This document shows positions 1 through 10,125 of a DNA stretch of 64,000 nt, piece by piece. The translations under genes and the position numbers were made by a program. Under the pieces are notes generated by a model. The model saw only the letters and a program-made list of their open reading frames with translations, was not told the DNA's origin and did not search any database. The stretch is from Adiantum capillus-veneris. Its lineage: Eukaryota; Streptophyta; Polypodiopsida; Polypodiales; Pteridaceae. Every line of letters begins with the position of its first letter. The first letter of the stretch is position 1. The DNA is taken from positions 44,526,537 to 44,590,536 of the forward strand of contig CM043966.1 in the NCBI GenBank assembly GCA_014529385.2, given 5' to 3'.

Positions 1-33
1 TACGAACGCTCACCAAACCTCTCTGATACCAAT
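1..33 (-). other. Copia-type tRNA-iMet primer-binding site
   Basis: Read on the minus strand, bases 31-21 give TGGTATCAGAG, complementary to the 3' end of initiator methionine tRNA, the usual Copia minus-strand primer. It abuts an LTR edge that starts at 34 (TGTTGG on plus). The element's internal region would therefore lie to the left, outside the window. Confidence 0.65.
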
Positions 34-480
34 TGTTGGAATTAGGGTTGCAAAGAAACGTACACAGCTTGGAGAAGACGAAGGAAGATCAAGGCACACA
101 ACAGAGAGTGTGTTACTTAGTGTGCAATGGAAAGATAGATAGCCCTAGAGTGATGGGCGTATATACAATGCACAGGGTGAGAACCTCCTAAAGATGGAAA
201 AAATGCCCTGGCGGTCCTAGTGTGTTCACACACATCACTACCACATGTATATGGTAACAATAAGTCGGTATCCACGTAGGATGGGAATATCCACACAGCG
301 TGACAAAATCCACACAAGATGATAATATCCACACAGGATGATAAAATCCACATAGGAAAATAAAAGTCCTCACCTGCAAGTAGAGAGGCTGCATCTTCAA
401 AATGGGTCTTCATACAAGACAAGGTTGTTCTTGTCTTCATCTTCTTTGTCTTCTACCATGTGAGTTGATCCTTTGTTAGG
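34..480 (-). mobile_element. 5' LTR (probable) of a minus-strand Copia element
   Basis: The segment starts at its plus-strand left edge with TGTTGG next to a tRNA-iMet primer site, as expected for the 3' end of a minus-strand LTR. A TATA-like box (TGTATATACG on minus, about 160-169) fits a promoter firing leftward. The right boundary is not visible: no clear matching terminus was found, and sequence to about 555 may be LTR or remnant Copia internal DNA. Open reading frames here are accidental. Confidence 0.4.
271..365. repeat. 19-bp minisatellite, five units
   Basis: Five head-to-tail units of 19 bp start at 271, 290, 309, 328 and 347, each beginning TCCAC and continuing with a GATGATAA-like motif. 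They lie upstream of the TATA-like box of the minus-strand LTR, where U3 enhancer repeats are often found. An enhancer role is inference only. Confidence 0.75.
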
Positions 481-555
481 TATATTACCTTAGAATCTTA
501 TGCTATTGCTTCTACTGCTGCTACTTTCTCCATGCTACTGCCTCCATTTGAGTAG

Positions 556-1320
556 CATCAAGAAGGAGGGTGCCCCTTCTTACCACATTTTTTGCAAGGA
601 TTGTTTGTGTAGCAGTCTTTCTCTACATGTCCCATTCTTCCACATTCATAACACTTTCTTCGGTTGATGATATCAATGACGAATATCTTCCCCTTGAGGA
701 TGTTGTGATAAAATCCCCTTTTGATGAGGTTATTGGACCTTTTTGCTTGCTTGCTTCTGCTTGGATTGAGTTGATGACATCTTGGAAAGGTGGAGCCGGT
801 TCTTTTTCTTCAAGAATTGTGACTAAGTGGTCATAAGAAGGTGGAAGTGCACTTAATAGTATGGCCACTTTGTTGTCTTCTCATACTTCGAACTGGATGT
901 AAGTGAGCTCCGTGAAAATGCTCTTAAGTCTATTTACTAGGCTAGCAATGTCCTCCCCTTCAATCATAATGATTTTGTAAAGTTTTCTAACTTTACTTCT
1001 TTTCGCCCTGGCTCCAAAATTACATTCTAGGAGATGCCAGGGATCGTGTGCATGCTTACATTCGACTATGAAATGCACATAGTTGTCATGCAAGGAGGTG
1101 ATGATGATTCCTAATGCTTGTTCATCTTTGGTCATATTATGGGCACTTGCTATGAGTGTAGTTACCCTAGTGTGCACGTCATCGGGTTCAGCTTGTTGCT
1201 CTAAGGCAATGCTGATGACATACCATAAATTTTTTTTCATAAGATATCCTCTTAATTTTGTTTTCTAGGTGTGAAATCCTTTCTCGTTGAATTTTTATAT
1301 TCCCTTGTCCCCCATTTGTG
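556..1320 (-). pseudogene. Copia gag, broken
   Basis: The minus-strand translation from about 1310 gives YLMKKNLW, then DEQALGIIITSLHD and the HLLE...LYKI region of UBN2-type Copia gag. It continues through LLSALPPSYDHLV to a CX2CX4HX4C zinc knuckle, CYECGRMGHVEKDC, at 653-612. The frame is broken by a TGA at 881-883 and by a frameshift just before the knuckle. Gag forms the particle and the knuckle binds RNA. The start lies at or beyond the insertion point of element A (1326). The leader and primer site of what is probably the same element reappear at 19513-19899. Confidence 0.7.
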
Positions 1321-1325
1321 CTGAT

Positions 1326-1820
1326 TTTTAGCAGCAAGCTAACGTGGACATCATTTTTCGGAGTTCTCCTTGTAAAACAATTATTTTTTTGATAAATTGA
1401 GAATATTATAACTCCTATTTTTTTGGTAAACTTTGTAATTAATGAGCCAGGGCTACAAGCTTCCAGATTGTATCAGCCAGTCAATTCCCAACTTTGGTAG
1501 AACTCCAGATTATTAGTTTTGACCACTCAAAAACCTTGGCTAAGGTATAAAAGCCAATTTTTGTAAGTTTTTTATAAGTTTCTGGATAAGAAATACATAG
1601 TGTGAGCTAACGCTCACTTCTCTCCTTCTCGCGCTTCCTACTCCCTCTCCGGTTGTCACATTGCAAATGCGTTTGTTGCATTGAAACCGCAGGTAAGAGC
1701 TCTACGCATTGACGTAAGCCATTCAAAGTATTTCGTAGCATTCTGGGTTTGACAAATTAATCATGGTTCTCACTAATACTGCAATAAGATAGGATGGTGA
1801 GGTTAGACATGGGTCCCACA
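1326..1820 (+). repeat. 5' LTR of element A
   Basis: Bases 1326-1702 match 19128-19507. The expected TGTTAGC start has decayed to TTTTAGC here, while the 3' copy keeps TG. I place the end at ...CCCACA (1820), two bases before the primer site. The last 118 bp have no counterpart in the truncated 3' LTR, so the end is inferred from the primer site. An alternative end is at about 1742 (CGTAGCA). Confidence 0.75.
1546..1553 (+). promoter_or_regulatory. TATA box of element A 5' LTR
   Basis: TATAAAAG lies about 220 bp into the LTR. The 3' LTR has TATAAGAG at the same place (19351-19358). The position suits an RNA polymerase II promoter for the genomic transcript. Confidence 0.6.
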
Positions 1821-1822
1821 TT

Positions 1823-1841
1823 TGGCGCTGTTGTCGAGGAT
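1823..1841 (+). other. tRNA-Asp-type primer-binding site of element A
   Basis: TGGCGCTGTTGTCGAGGAT closely matches the complement of the plant tRNA-Asp 3' end (TGGCGCCGTTGCCGGGG), with a few transitions. It lies two bases after the inferred LTR end, as is usual in Tat and Athila elements. Confidence 0.7.
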
Positions 1842-3790
1842 CAAAGAGACCTAAACTAGGAAAAAACACGAGTGTCTTGTGTAGTTGTTCTTTAACTTCC
1901 TCTAGGTTCTCCTAGAGTTGAAAACTTCCTTTTAGAAACCGCATAGCTTAAGATTGTCATCTTTTGCTGTGTAGAGGTATCTTGGAAGTAATCGTACTTG
2001 TTGAGTACCTTTAGGACTGTAGGATTGTAGATTTAGATTAGGATTTGGAGAATGATTGGTAGACGAGACAAGTCTTCATATCAAGACTCTGAAAAACATA
2101 AAAAACAGAAGAAAACGAGTGTTTGTGGTGGACACTTTCCACAACCCACATTGCATGAGAAACTAGGAGTAGGGTAAGTTGGATCCGAGGTGGATTTCAG
2201 AACATTGCTCTCTCTGAAAGAATCAAGTGTGAGTTGTTATGTAAAGTTGCAGAATTTCAAGTCTACGGCTAGAAATAAATTGAAAAGACTCGAATTCACT
2301 CAATCCGACTGGAGAGTAAGCCAAAGAGTTGTCCGGACCAGTGGGTAAGCTCAAAGACACTTTGAGGTAAAAATTTCAAGAAGTTGACCAAAACTCAGAT
2401 TATTTACTTTTTCTTGACATTTTAGGCCAAATTAAGTTTTGACTTGATTTAAAGGCTTAAAAAACATCATAAAAGATTGTCTTTGAGAAAATTGCAAAAA
2501 AGTGTTCATTTCAAGCCTCAAGTTAATAATCGCGATTATTAACTTTCTGCTCTAAATTGGCCAAGGTTCATACCATTGACTCATTGCATGTGTACAAACA
2601 ACTTTTGTAAAGGCCCAAAAGATTTGGATCACAAAACTGGGTAAAAACTAAAGTTTGTATTGACTTTTTGAATCTTGCTTGTAAATTCGAAAAAAAATTA
2701 TCCAAACTTGTTGAAAATTTATCCATAGGCTTATATTGATGTGATAAACATGTGTACATGCTCAGTTGACCAAAAATTTACAAAAAATTGTCAAATGTAA
2801 ATAATCGCGATTATTTACATCTGCCCTGTTTTTGAACTTTTTTGAACAAGTTGGCATACCACTAGCTTTACCATGTTGTAATAAGCCCACAACCCAAATT
2901 TGGTAAGATTTGAATCATTGGATTGAAAATTGTGACTAAAATTGCAAAGTTAGTCTACGGATAGATAATTGATGACCATTTGACCAAAAAATTGTCCAAA
3001 CTTGATGAAAATTGGCTAGTGACCTTAACTTAAGGTGCTTAACAGATCTGTGTCAAAGTTGGGACAAAAATTTGTAAAAAATTGTCAAGAGTAAATAATC
3101 GGGATTATTTACTTTTGCTTCAAAACTTGATAATTTTGCAAATTTGAGTATACCACAAGGTTAAGCACATCAAGTAGACCCCACAAATCAATTTTGGTAT
3201 TGGACCACAAAAGTGAGACTTAAGCCAGATTCTCAAAATCAAAGTCTGCGGACATGAAACAATTGATAAACTTGATCAAATTTTGTCCAAACTTATAAAA
3301 CTTGAACAGGGGCTTTAACAAGTTGTATACTTGCCAAACCAATCCAAAAAGTGCAAAAACTTGACAAAAGTACATAATCGTGATTATTTACTTTTGCTAT
3401 CCAGAGACTTCAATTTTGACTTTTGGTCTTATACAGTGTCAGACCGGCATAATATAAAGCCACATAACAATTTTGGGTTCAATCGGATCTAAATTAGTAC
3501 AGATACACTCAGTTTACAGGTTGCAGATTAGACCTTTGATTTTGCTAAAGCCGAATTTGAAAGTCAAATTTTGACTTCCATAGCACGATTTGTAGTGATA
3601 TATAGAGACCAATCACGAGGGTTCTCAAGAGCTCTACTGTCCTTATAGAAAAATAGCTAATTTGATTAATTTTGTACAGGAATCAGGTTGCAGACGGGGA
3701 ATCAGTGGCTTGACAGAAAGTTGCAATTGAATCGAGTGGAAATTGACAAGTCAATCCAAGGTGAGTACTCCCAGTGCTTCATAAGTCTAT
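1842..3790 (+). other. Noncoding leader of element A
   Basis: AT-rich 1.95-kb leader between the primer site and the first gag-region ORF, with no credible ORF. Its notable content is the palindrome array listed separately. Long untranslated leaders are common in Tat-lineage elements. Confidence 0.7.
2525..3390. repeat. About 280-bp periodic palindrome array, 5' copy
   Basis: The palindrome AATAATCGCGATTATT or a close variant occurs at about 2525, 2800, 3094 and 3373 (spacings about 275, 294, 279). Variants have CGGG or CGTG in the centre. Flanks share phrases such as TTGACCAAA and AAAAATTGTCAA but are much more diverged than the palindrome. It is best read as a decayed tandem array of a roughly 280-bp unit. 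Confidence 0.85.
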
Positions 3791-4640
3791 ATGAACCTTA
3801 GATCTAGTCGTGTACTAGAGAATCAAGGCCTATTCGGAGAGACCACCAATAGAGTATCCACCGAAGAAAGCGTGAATCAAGGCAATTCCTTGCACACAAT
3901 TCCTGAAGAAGTCTCAGACACTTTTTCACATTCAATATCCGAAATGTCTTCTTACTCAACTCACTCGGAAACCGGAACGACAATGTGCTATAATCATATA
4001 CTCTCTTTTTACAAGACTAACCGTCATGGAGCCCAGGTTTACTTGGATCCTAAGGAGGAGTATGCTATTCGCATTGATGACCATGGTATTGAGTTCGAAG
4101 AAGAGGTTAGGGCAAAAAAATAAGGAAAAATATACATGGATCGAAATGGAACTCAATATGTACAAGTTGAAAATCCTGATGTGGTAGACAAATGGGGGTT
4201 AGAAGTGAACACCATAATCCCAGATATGTCAACAAAAGAAGGACCACCAACTTTAGAATTCGAAGGAACGATCAAGTAGATTTGAAGCCTTTGAAACGGC
4301 TTAGTACGAATAATCCTAGGATCGGAGTCTATTATTGGGAAGATAGAAACATAAAAGATCTTTTGTGGACTTCTCATGCCAGACCAGGACAATTAACGGC
4401 CATGAAGATTATCTATATCTTCAAGATCAAAGATAAGGGATCTGTAGATCTACCAACTTACCTCTTTAGGGATCGTTATAACAACAACTTCGTTATGATG
4501 ACTCCTGAGGAGGTAGAACAAACCAAATACCAGGGGTATTCCATAAGGGATTGTATATTGGGGCAAGGACCAGAAACAACTCCAAGAGACGAACATCGTG
4601 AGCGATCATCTGAGAGTGATGTAAAGAAACCATAAACCAC
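3791..4640 (+). pseudogene. Element A, N-terminal gag-region ORF
   Basis: ATG at 3791 opens a frame (MNLRSSRVLENQGLF...) with a TAA after 110 codons. The same frame continues (GKIYMDRNGTQYVQVENPDV) to about 4275, then a shift leads into a second frame to 4635 containing VYYWEDRNIKDLLW and PEEVEQTKYQGYSIRD. I recognise no domain. The position just before the capsid domain suggests the N-terminal part of a long gag, as in Tat elements. At least one stop and one frameshift break it. Confidence 0.55.
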
Positions 4641-4660
4641 CTCATCACGTAGAAAATTGG

Positions 4661-5674
4661 GTGACACTAAGGCCAGTCCAAGTCTACATGAGTCACTATT
4701 TCCAGCAGACTGGTTTGAAGGACTCGAAACAGGAACAACTCCCAGAAGACCTGGATGAACCCAATAGACGTGTCAAACCAGTTGATTTTCAAAAATGGGT
4801 CAAAAAATACAGTGGATCAGGGAATCCATATGACCACTTAGCAAGCTTTAAGCAAGTGCTAAGAGCAAAGCGTATATTCGATTTCCATACTCAATTCGAA
4901 GGGTTTGGAATGACATTAGAAGGAAAAGCTTTGACATGGTTCCAAAACATTCCACCAAGGTCAATCATGGACTTGAACACATTAGCTCAAGGATTTGTAG
5001 CTGCTTGTTCCAAAACGGGGATTAAACATAATACGGTAGCTCAAATCTATAGCTTTAAACAGAAACATGGTGAGTCAGTTAGGGATTGTGCAACTCGAAT
5101 GAAACAATACATTACCAGATGCCCAAAGATGGAGATACCTGCAGAAGAACTACTTGTATCCTTGTTTCTGGAGGGACTGCTAAACAAAGAACTTCATGCT
5201 ATACTCTATAGTAAAAAGCATACAACCCTAGAAGCATGTGTGTCTGATTCTATTGACCTAGGAGAAAATTGTGAGATCTTCAATGAAGAGGATGTCCCTA
5301 ATGATAACCAAAGCGAGAATACATCATTCACAAAACCAACACAAGTGGGAACGACTGTTGCGGCACCACTCTCAGTCATAGAAGATATGCTAAAAAGGAT
5401 GAACGACATGATGAAAAATATGCAAAAATCGCCTATGAGAGGACCAGGACAAGGGATACCTTCACAGGGACAACCAATTAGGCCACAAAAATGGTGTGAA
5501 ATCGAGGGTAAATGGACCAACCATGAAACCCATCAGTGCTACTTCAGACCAAAGTATGATGGGAATGTTCAGCATGTGCCCATGAGGCCCCAGGGACAAC
5601 CCATGTACAAATATCAGACTAATATGGCCCAAGCTCAAGACCACCAATGGGTATGGAAAGACCTCAACCTGTGA
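4661..5674 (+). pseudogene. Element A gag, capsid domain
   Basis: A 337-codon frame. Residues about 55-205 match the Retrotrans_gag pattern: GNPYDHLASFKQVL, FEGFGMTLEGKALTWFQNIP, FKQKHGESVRDCATRMKQY and SLFLEGLLNKELHAILY. Gag builds the cytoplasmic virus-like particle. The tail is Gln/Pro/Met-rich. The stop at 5672-5674 separates it from the zinc-knuckle frame at 5760, which is shifted, so the original gag was probably continuous. The cited ATG may be internal to the ancestral protein. Confidence 0.85.
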
Positions 5675-5759
5675 TGGGACAACAACCTCTGTATCCAGGA
5701 TATAATGCAGTGCATGTAAAGTACATGCACTCAGAAGGAGTCATAGATGAACAAGCATA

Positions 5760-6752
5760 GTGTCTGTTACACCCTATGCAGAGCCTAGTCCATCTACAGT
5801 AATGGTAGACGGAGATTGGTATAGTCCACATCCACCACCAAAGGAAGAAACCATGACTTATGCTCCACCAAAGCTTGCACCAATGTATTATGTAGCTAAT
5901 CAAGGTGTCAGTCATCCCATGGGAAGACCCATGATGAAGCCCAGAACAGGAAAATGTCATAAATGTGGTGCTGATGACCATTGGAAGAACGAATGTCTAG
6001 AGCCTGACAAAAACCTCAAACCAATTGAAGCCTATTGCATACAATGTTGCAAAAAGGGAGGAAAATTTTCGAAAGATTGTCCTAAGAATCCTTTGAACAA
6101 GGGAAAAACTGTTGTAAACGTAGTCCAAGTGATACCTAGTAGCTCATCAGAACCGATTGTTCCAATCAAAGTAATCACTAGAGGCCAAGCAAAGAAAAAG
6201 AAACACAACACCTCTGATGATTCAGAGAACACGAAATTTTCTTCTCAAAGAATCAAGAGCAGAAGCAAAAGATATGAGATGAGAAAACAAAAACAACGGG
6301 GTGAAAACGAAGAGAAAACAAAAATGATAGCCCAAGACAAGTTGAAAGAAACTGACAGTGAATTCAAGGAAATAACCGTGAAATCTGGAGGATCCATTTT
6401 GGTTGATAAATTTTTTGAGCCTATTAATGCTGCCTTGGAAGCCTACCAAGCAGGACTTAAAGCATGCCAAAACATGGAAAACAAATGGAAAATTTATCCA
6501 TCTCCAGACATGGAAGTAGCGAAGCTGGAAGCTTATCAAAACTTGGTAAGAATCACGCAAGAAATGATGGATAAACAAAAACCCAAGCTTGAAAGTATTG
6601 CAAAACCTGAAGAGCTTGCGGTAGAAGAAACGAAAGCGAAGTCCGATGTGGTGGCAGAACCCCACCTTGAAGCAAATGAACCAGAGTTTATAGTGCCGGA
6701 CAGCGAAGGTGCCTTAGACAAAATTCCATTCGTAGAGGAAGACTGGCCATGA
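5760..6752 (+). pseudogene. Element A gag C-terminus with zinc knuckles
   Basis: Contains a canonical CX2CX4HX4C knuckle, CHKCGADDHWKNEC (5955-5996), followed by a degenerate second one (CIQCCKKGGKFSKDC) whose His is replaced and spacing enlarged. Then come a basic Lys/Arg-rich stretch and a charged, probably helical region (LEAYQAGLKACQNMENKWK). The nucleocapsid part binds element RNA. The frame differs from both the capsid and protease segments, so indels separate the three. Confidence 0.8.
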
Positions 6753-7239
6753 CACTTATGGGAAAAGGTAAGGGAGATCAATGATGGGAGCCTAACTTTA
6801 AAGTCAGCTCCTATAGAGGAAGTCTGGTTGGATAACCTACCCTCTGATATGGACATGGATTTACAATCCTTGTACGAGGATTGCGGATCGAAAGCTTCAA
6901 GAATATCTAAACCATCGACATTAAAAACATTACCTTCTTACTTGGGAGATAACAAAGATGAATCCATCGTGTGCAAGACCACTGAAGTAAAAAGAGCCAA
7001 ACAGACCCTAGAAGTAGACACATTCATTCAATCATGTCTACACCCATCCAATGCACTCTTACTTTGGGAGAACTATTGAAACTCAGGCCATACTTATGGA
7101 ATGATTTACAGAAAACCCTAGAAAATGTGGGGATAACGGATCTCTAAGAATTTGGGAAAATTGAAAAGTGAAATAGAAAACAAAGAGATTCGATCAGTTC
7201 CTATGAACAAGGTCAGAGAATATTATGAAGGGGAAGAAG
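6753..7239 (+). pseudogene. Element A gag-protease linker
   Basis: Short open segments (including 6828-7079, MDNLPSDMDMDLQSLYEDC...) between the nucleocapsid and protease regions. No domain is recognised, and stops and shifts are frequent. It most likely encoded the acidic linker preceding protease in the ancestral polyprotein. Confidence 0.4.
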
Positions 7240-7685
7240 GAAACACACCCTCCCAGTGAAATATAATGACATTGAAACCATGGAAATACTGGATAGTGGA
7301 GCTGGCATAACCATAGCCACTAAAGCAGTATGGGAATCCTGGGGGCAGCCAACCATTAGACAAACACGAATGAAATTATAGTTGGCTGACGGACACATTG
7401 AGATACCACTAGGGCTACTTGAAAAAGTGATAGTCAACTCATGTGAAATTGAATATCAACACACTTTTGCCATAGTGAACTTTGGGAAAAAAACTCAACT
7501 ATGAAATCATATTGGGAAGACCTTTCATGCGACAGGTACAGCTTATCCAAGATTGGGGAAACAACTATCTATACTTGAAGCAGGTGGGATCTATAACAAG
7601 AGTCAATCTAAAAGATAAAATTTATAGATATGTCTTGAAAACACCCATCCAAGTGTTTGATTCAGTCTCTTCAGCTCAAAACTAA
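7240..7685 (+). pseudogene. Element A aspartic protease (PR1)
   Basis: Retropepsin-like domain. The frame through 7292-7306 gives the active-site motif ILDSGAGITIATK. A TAG follows within the domain (about 7378). After a run of seven A (near 7490) the frame shifts, and the C-terminal half continues as YEIILGRPFMRQVQLIQDW with the ILG flap partner. It would have cleaved the gag-pol polyprotein. The premature stop and homopolymer frameshift inactivate this copy. A second protease-like domain lies downstream of integrase. Confidence 0.8.
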
Positions 7686-8424
7686 ACTCCCATCCTGGTT
7701 AAACAAAGACACTCCTATTTGGATGTGCGGAGCTTCAAAAAATGGAAGCTTAAGACGAGAGGAATGTATCCTAGAAAGGGACTGTACAGACGAAGCCTAC
7801 ATACCTAATCCCTTTCCAGAGCATTTATTCGAATTATTTGAGTGGACTCAAATTTTAGCGACAATGGATGTATGTGTGAATAAGTCTATGCCTACTCAAT
7901 TTTGCAATGAGGATGGCTACGAAATAATTCCCATCCAAACGATGTCAGTCCTCAACATTGAAAACCAAGATGAGAAAACCAAGGACTTGATGAAATATCA
8001 ACAAGTCTTTTCTGACCTCTATTATGATGCAACTGATGAGTTAGATGAACACTCAGCTACCTCAGAAGATTCGGGGTCAGAAAAAGAGCATACAAGAGCT
8101 CAGTTACTCTTAAAGGGAGGGGAGGAAAAGTTTTTTGACTTTCCAAACCAGAAATCAAGAAGACAAAAATGGTATAGACGGAAGAGAGACACCAATATTG
8201 TGAAAACACGACCTATGCCATCAGTCTCCAGTAAAACACAATTCCTGATGCAAATAGATGCTAATGATTGTGTCAAGGACAAAATAACCGGCAGATATCC
8301 TTCAAACAGAAACTCAGAAATGTCTCAGACATTGAGAAAAGCAAGGAAGGGTACTCAAGAAAAATCTCAAGATAAAAAACCACTCATGACTAGAGTCGAG
8401 CGAAAAAAAAATATCAAGAGTTGA
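7657..8424 (+). pseudogene. Element A PR-RT spacer ORF
   Basis: A 255-codon frame between the protease and RT domains. It contains FPEHLFELFEWTQILATMD, an acidic patch (TDELDEHSATSEDSGSEKEH) and a basic tail. No catalytic motif is visible. In long Tat/Athila-like polyproteins this position holds a variable linker upstream of RT. It overlaps the next frame by four bases. Confidence 0.55.
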
Positions 8425-10120
8425 AAAAAGCTCTAAAGGAGATCTACACAACCGAAATGGAAACTACGGAAGAGGATGGTAAGGATGTAATGCATGTTCC
8501 ATCTCATTACGAAAAGTATACTCTCCAAGATCAGAAAATAATAATTGAACAACCTGTTAGGGAACTACGGAAACAAGGTGAATCTTACGAAGGGTCTGAA
8601 AATGCTAAAAAGGTAGACTTGGTGGAACGAGGAGAAGAGCCTAGACCTGCTTACATTGCAAATGACCTAACAGAAGAAGAAGAAAAGCTTTTTTTAAGAT
8701 TGTTAAAGGAGTACCGAGATATCTTCGCTTGGTCTTACAAAGATCTCAAGGGTGTTGATCCAGAAATCTGTCAACATACTATACCCATGAGAGATGATGC
8801 GAAACCAAGTAGACAGAGACCATACACTTATAACGAAACATTTGCCAGGAAGATTAAAGAAGAGATTGAAAAACTAAAGGAAGCTGAATTCATTTACGAA
8901 ATTGAACACACAGATTGGGTGTCTCCAATTGTAGTAGTGCCTAAGAAGAATGGGAAATTACGAGTGTGTGTTAATCTCAAAAAAGTGAATGTAGCCACCA
9001 TTAGAGAAAACTTTTCTCTTTCGATAGTTGAGCATGTTTTAGAACGAGTGACAGGAAAAGAAGCTTACAGCTTCTTAGATGGCTTTTCGGGACACATCAA
9101 CTTTTGGTTGAGCCAAAAGATCAGCATAAAATTGCTTTTGAAACAGAATGGGATATATTTGCCTATTGGGTTATGCCGTTTGGGTTAACTAATGCTCCAG
9201 CCACATTTCAGAGATTGATGAGCCATGCTTTCAAAGAGTATCTTCGGAAATTCTTAGAAGTATACATGGATGATCTATGGGTACATTCGTCAATCCGGGA
9301 TGATCATTTTGAACACCTCAAAAAGGTATTCGAAAAATGTAAACTTTACAGGATTTTCTTAAACCCTGAAAGTGCACATTCATGGGAAGACAAAGGGGAA
9401 ATTCTTGGACATATCGTGTCTAAAAATGGCATAGCTACTGATATTGAGAAGATTCATGTCATTGCTGATTTGCTTAGACCAACAACAGTCAAGGGGGTAC
9501 AAGCTTTCATGGGACATTGTGGATATTACCGACGGTTCATCTACATGTACGCTATAATTGCAAAACCCATGTATAGCTTGATTACGCACTTTGAATGGAC
9601 CGAGGCATGTGAAGAATCCTTCATGAAGCTTAAGCAAGCTCTCACCTCAACTCCAATATTCAAAGCACCAGATTGGGATAAGGTATTCCACGTACATGTA
9701 GATGCTTCAAACTTTGTTGTTGGTTGTATACTAGCCCAACCAGGAGATGGAAAAATTGACTTTCCTATTTCTTATGCTAGCCAACAATTGAACATGGCAG
9801 AAAATAATTACACCACCACTGAAAGAGAAGGACTAGGAATGATCTATGCCATTAAAAAATATAGACATTACCTATTAGCCAACAAGTTTGTGTTCTTTGT
9901 GGACCACCAAGCTTTGTTATATTTGGTCAACAAGCCATGCAGTACAGGGAGAATAGTGAGATGGTTCATCATTCTTCTCGAATTTGTTTTCACTATGGTT
10001 GTAAAAAAAGGCACTACACATGAGTGAGCAGATCATTTGTCAAGGATTGTTTCAGGGGAATCACCTAAAGGGGTAGACGATGATCTACCAGGTGCCTATT
10101 TGTTTTCCGTGGAAATGATA
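8421..10120 (+). pseudogene. Element A reverse transcriptase and RNase H
   Basis: Segment one (8421-about 9110) has the RT N-terminus: YRDIFAWSYKDLKGVD, then WVSPIVVVPKKNGKLRVCVN and YSFLDGFSGH. A frameshift near 9100 leads to segment two (9104-10027), with VMPFGLTNAPATFQRLM, the catalytic YMDD at 9263-9274 and LGHIVSKNGI. RNase H follows, with VHVDASNFVVGCILAQ, the Glu of TTEREGL and the Asp of FVDHQALLYL. A TGA at 10025-10027 is followed in frame by ADHLSRI. It copied element RNA into cDNA and degraded the RNA strand. No archaeal-type second RNase H follows. Confidence 0.9.
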
Positions 10121-10125
10121 CCTAG

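Noticed and set aside
1823-1841. tRNA gene fragments near primer sites
   Set aside because: Only 3'-end complements of tRNA are present, as expected for primer-binding sites.
2525-3390. CRISPR-like regularly spaced palindromes
   Set aside because: Spacing of about 280 bp, related spacers, no cas genes and a retroelement context rule out CRISPR.
6222-6856. Antisense frames opposite the gag region of element A
   Set aside because: They mirror the codon pattern of the sense gag and show no domain.
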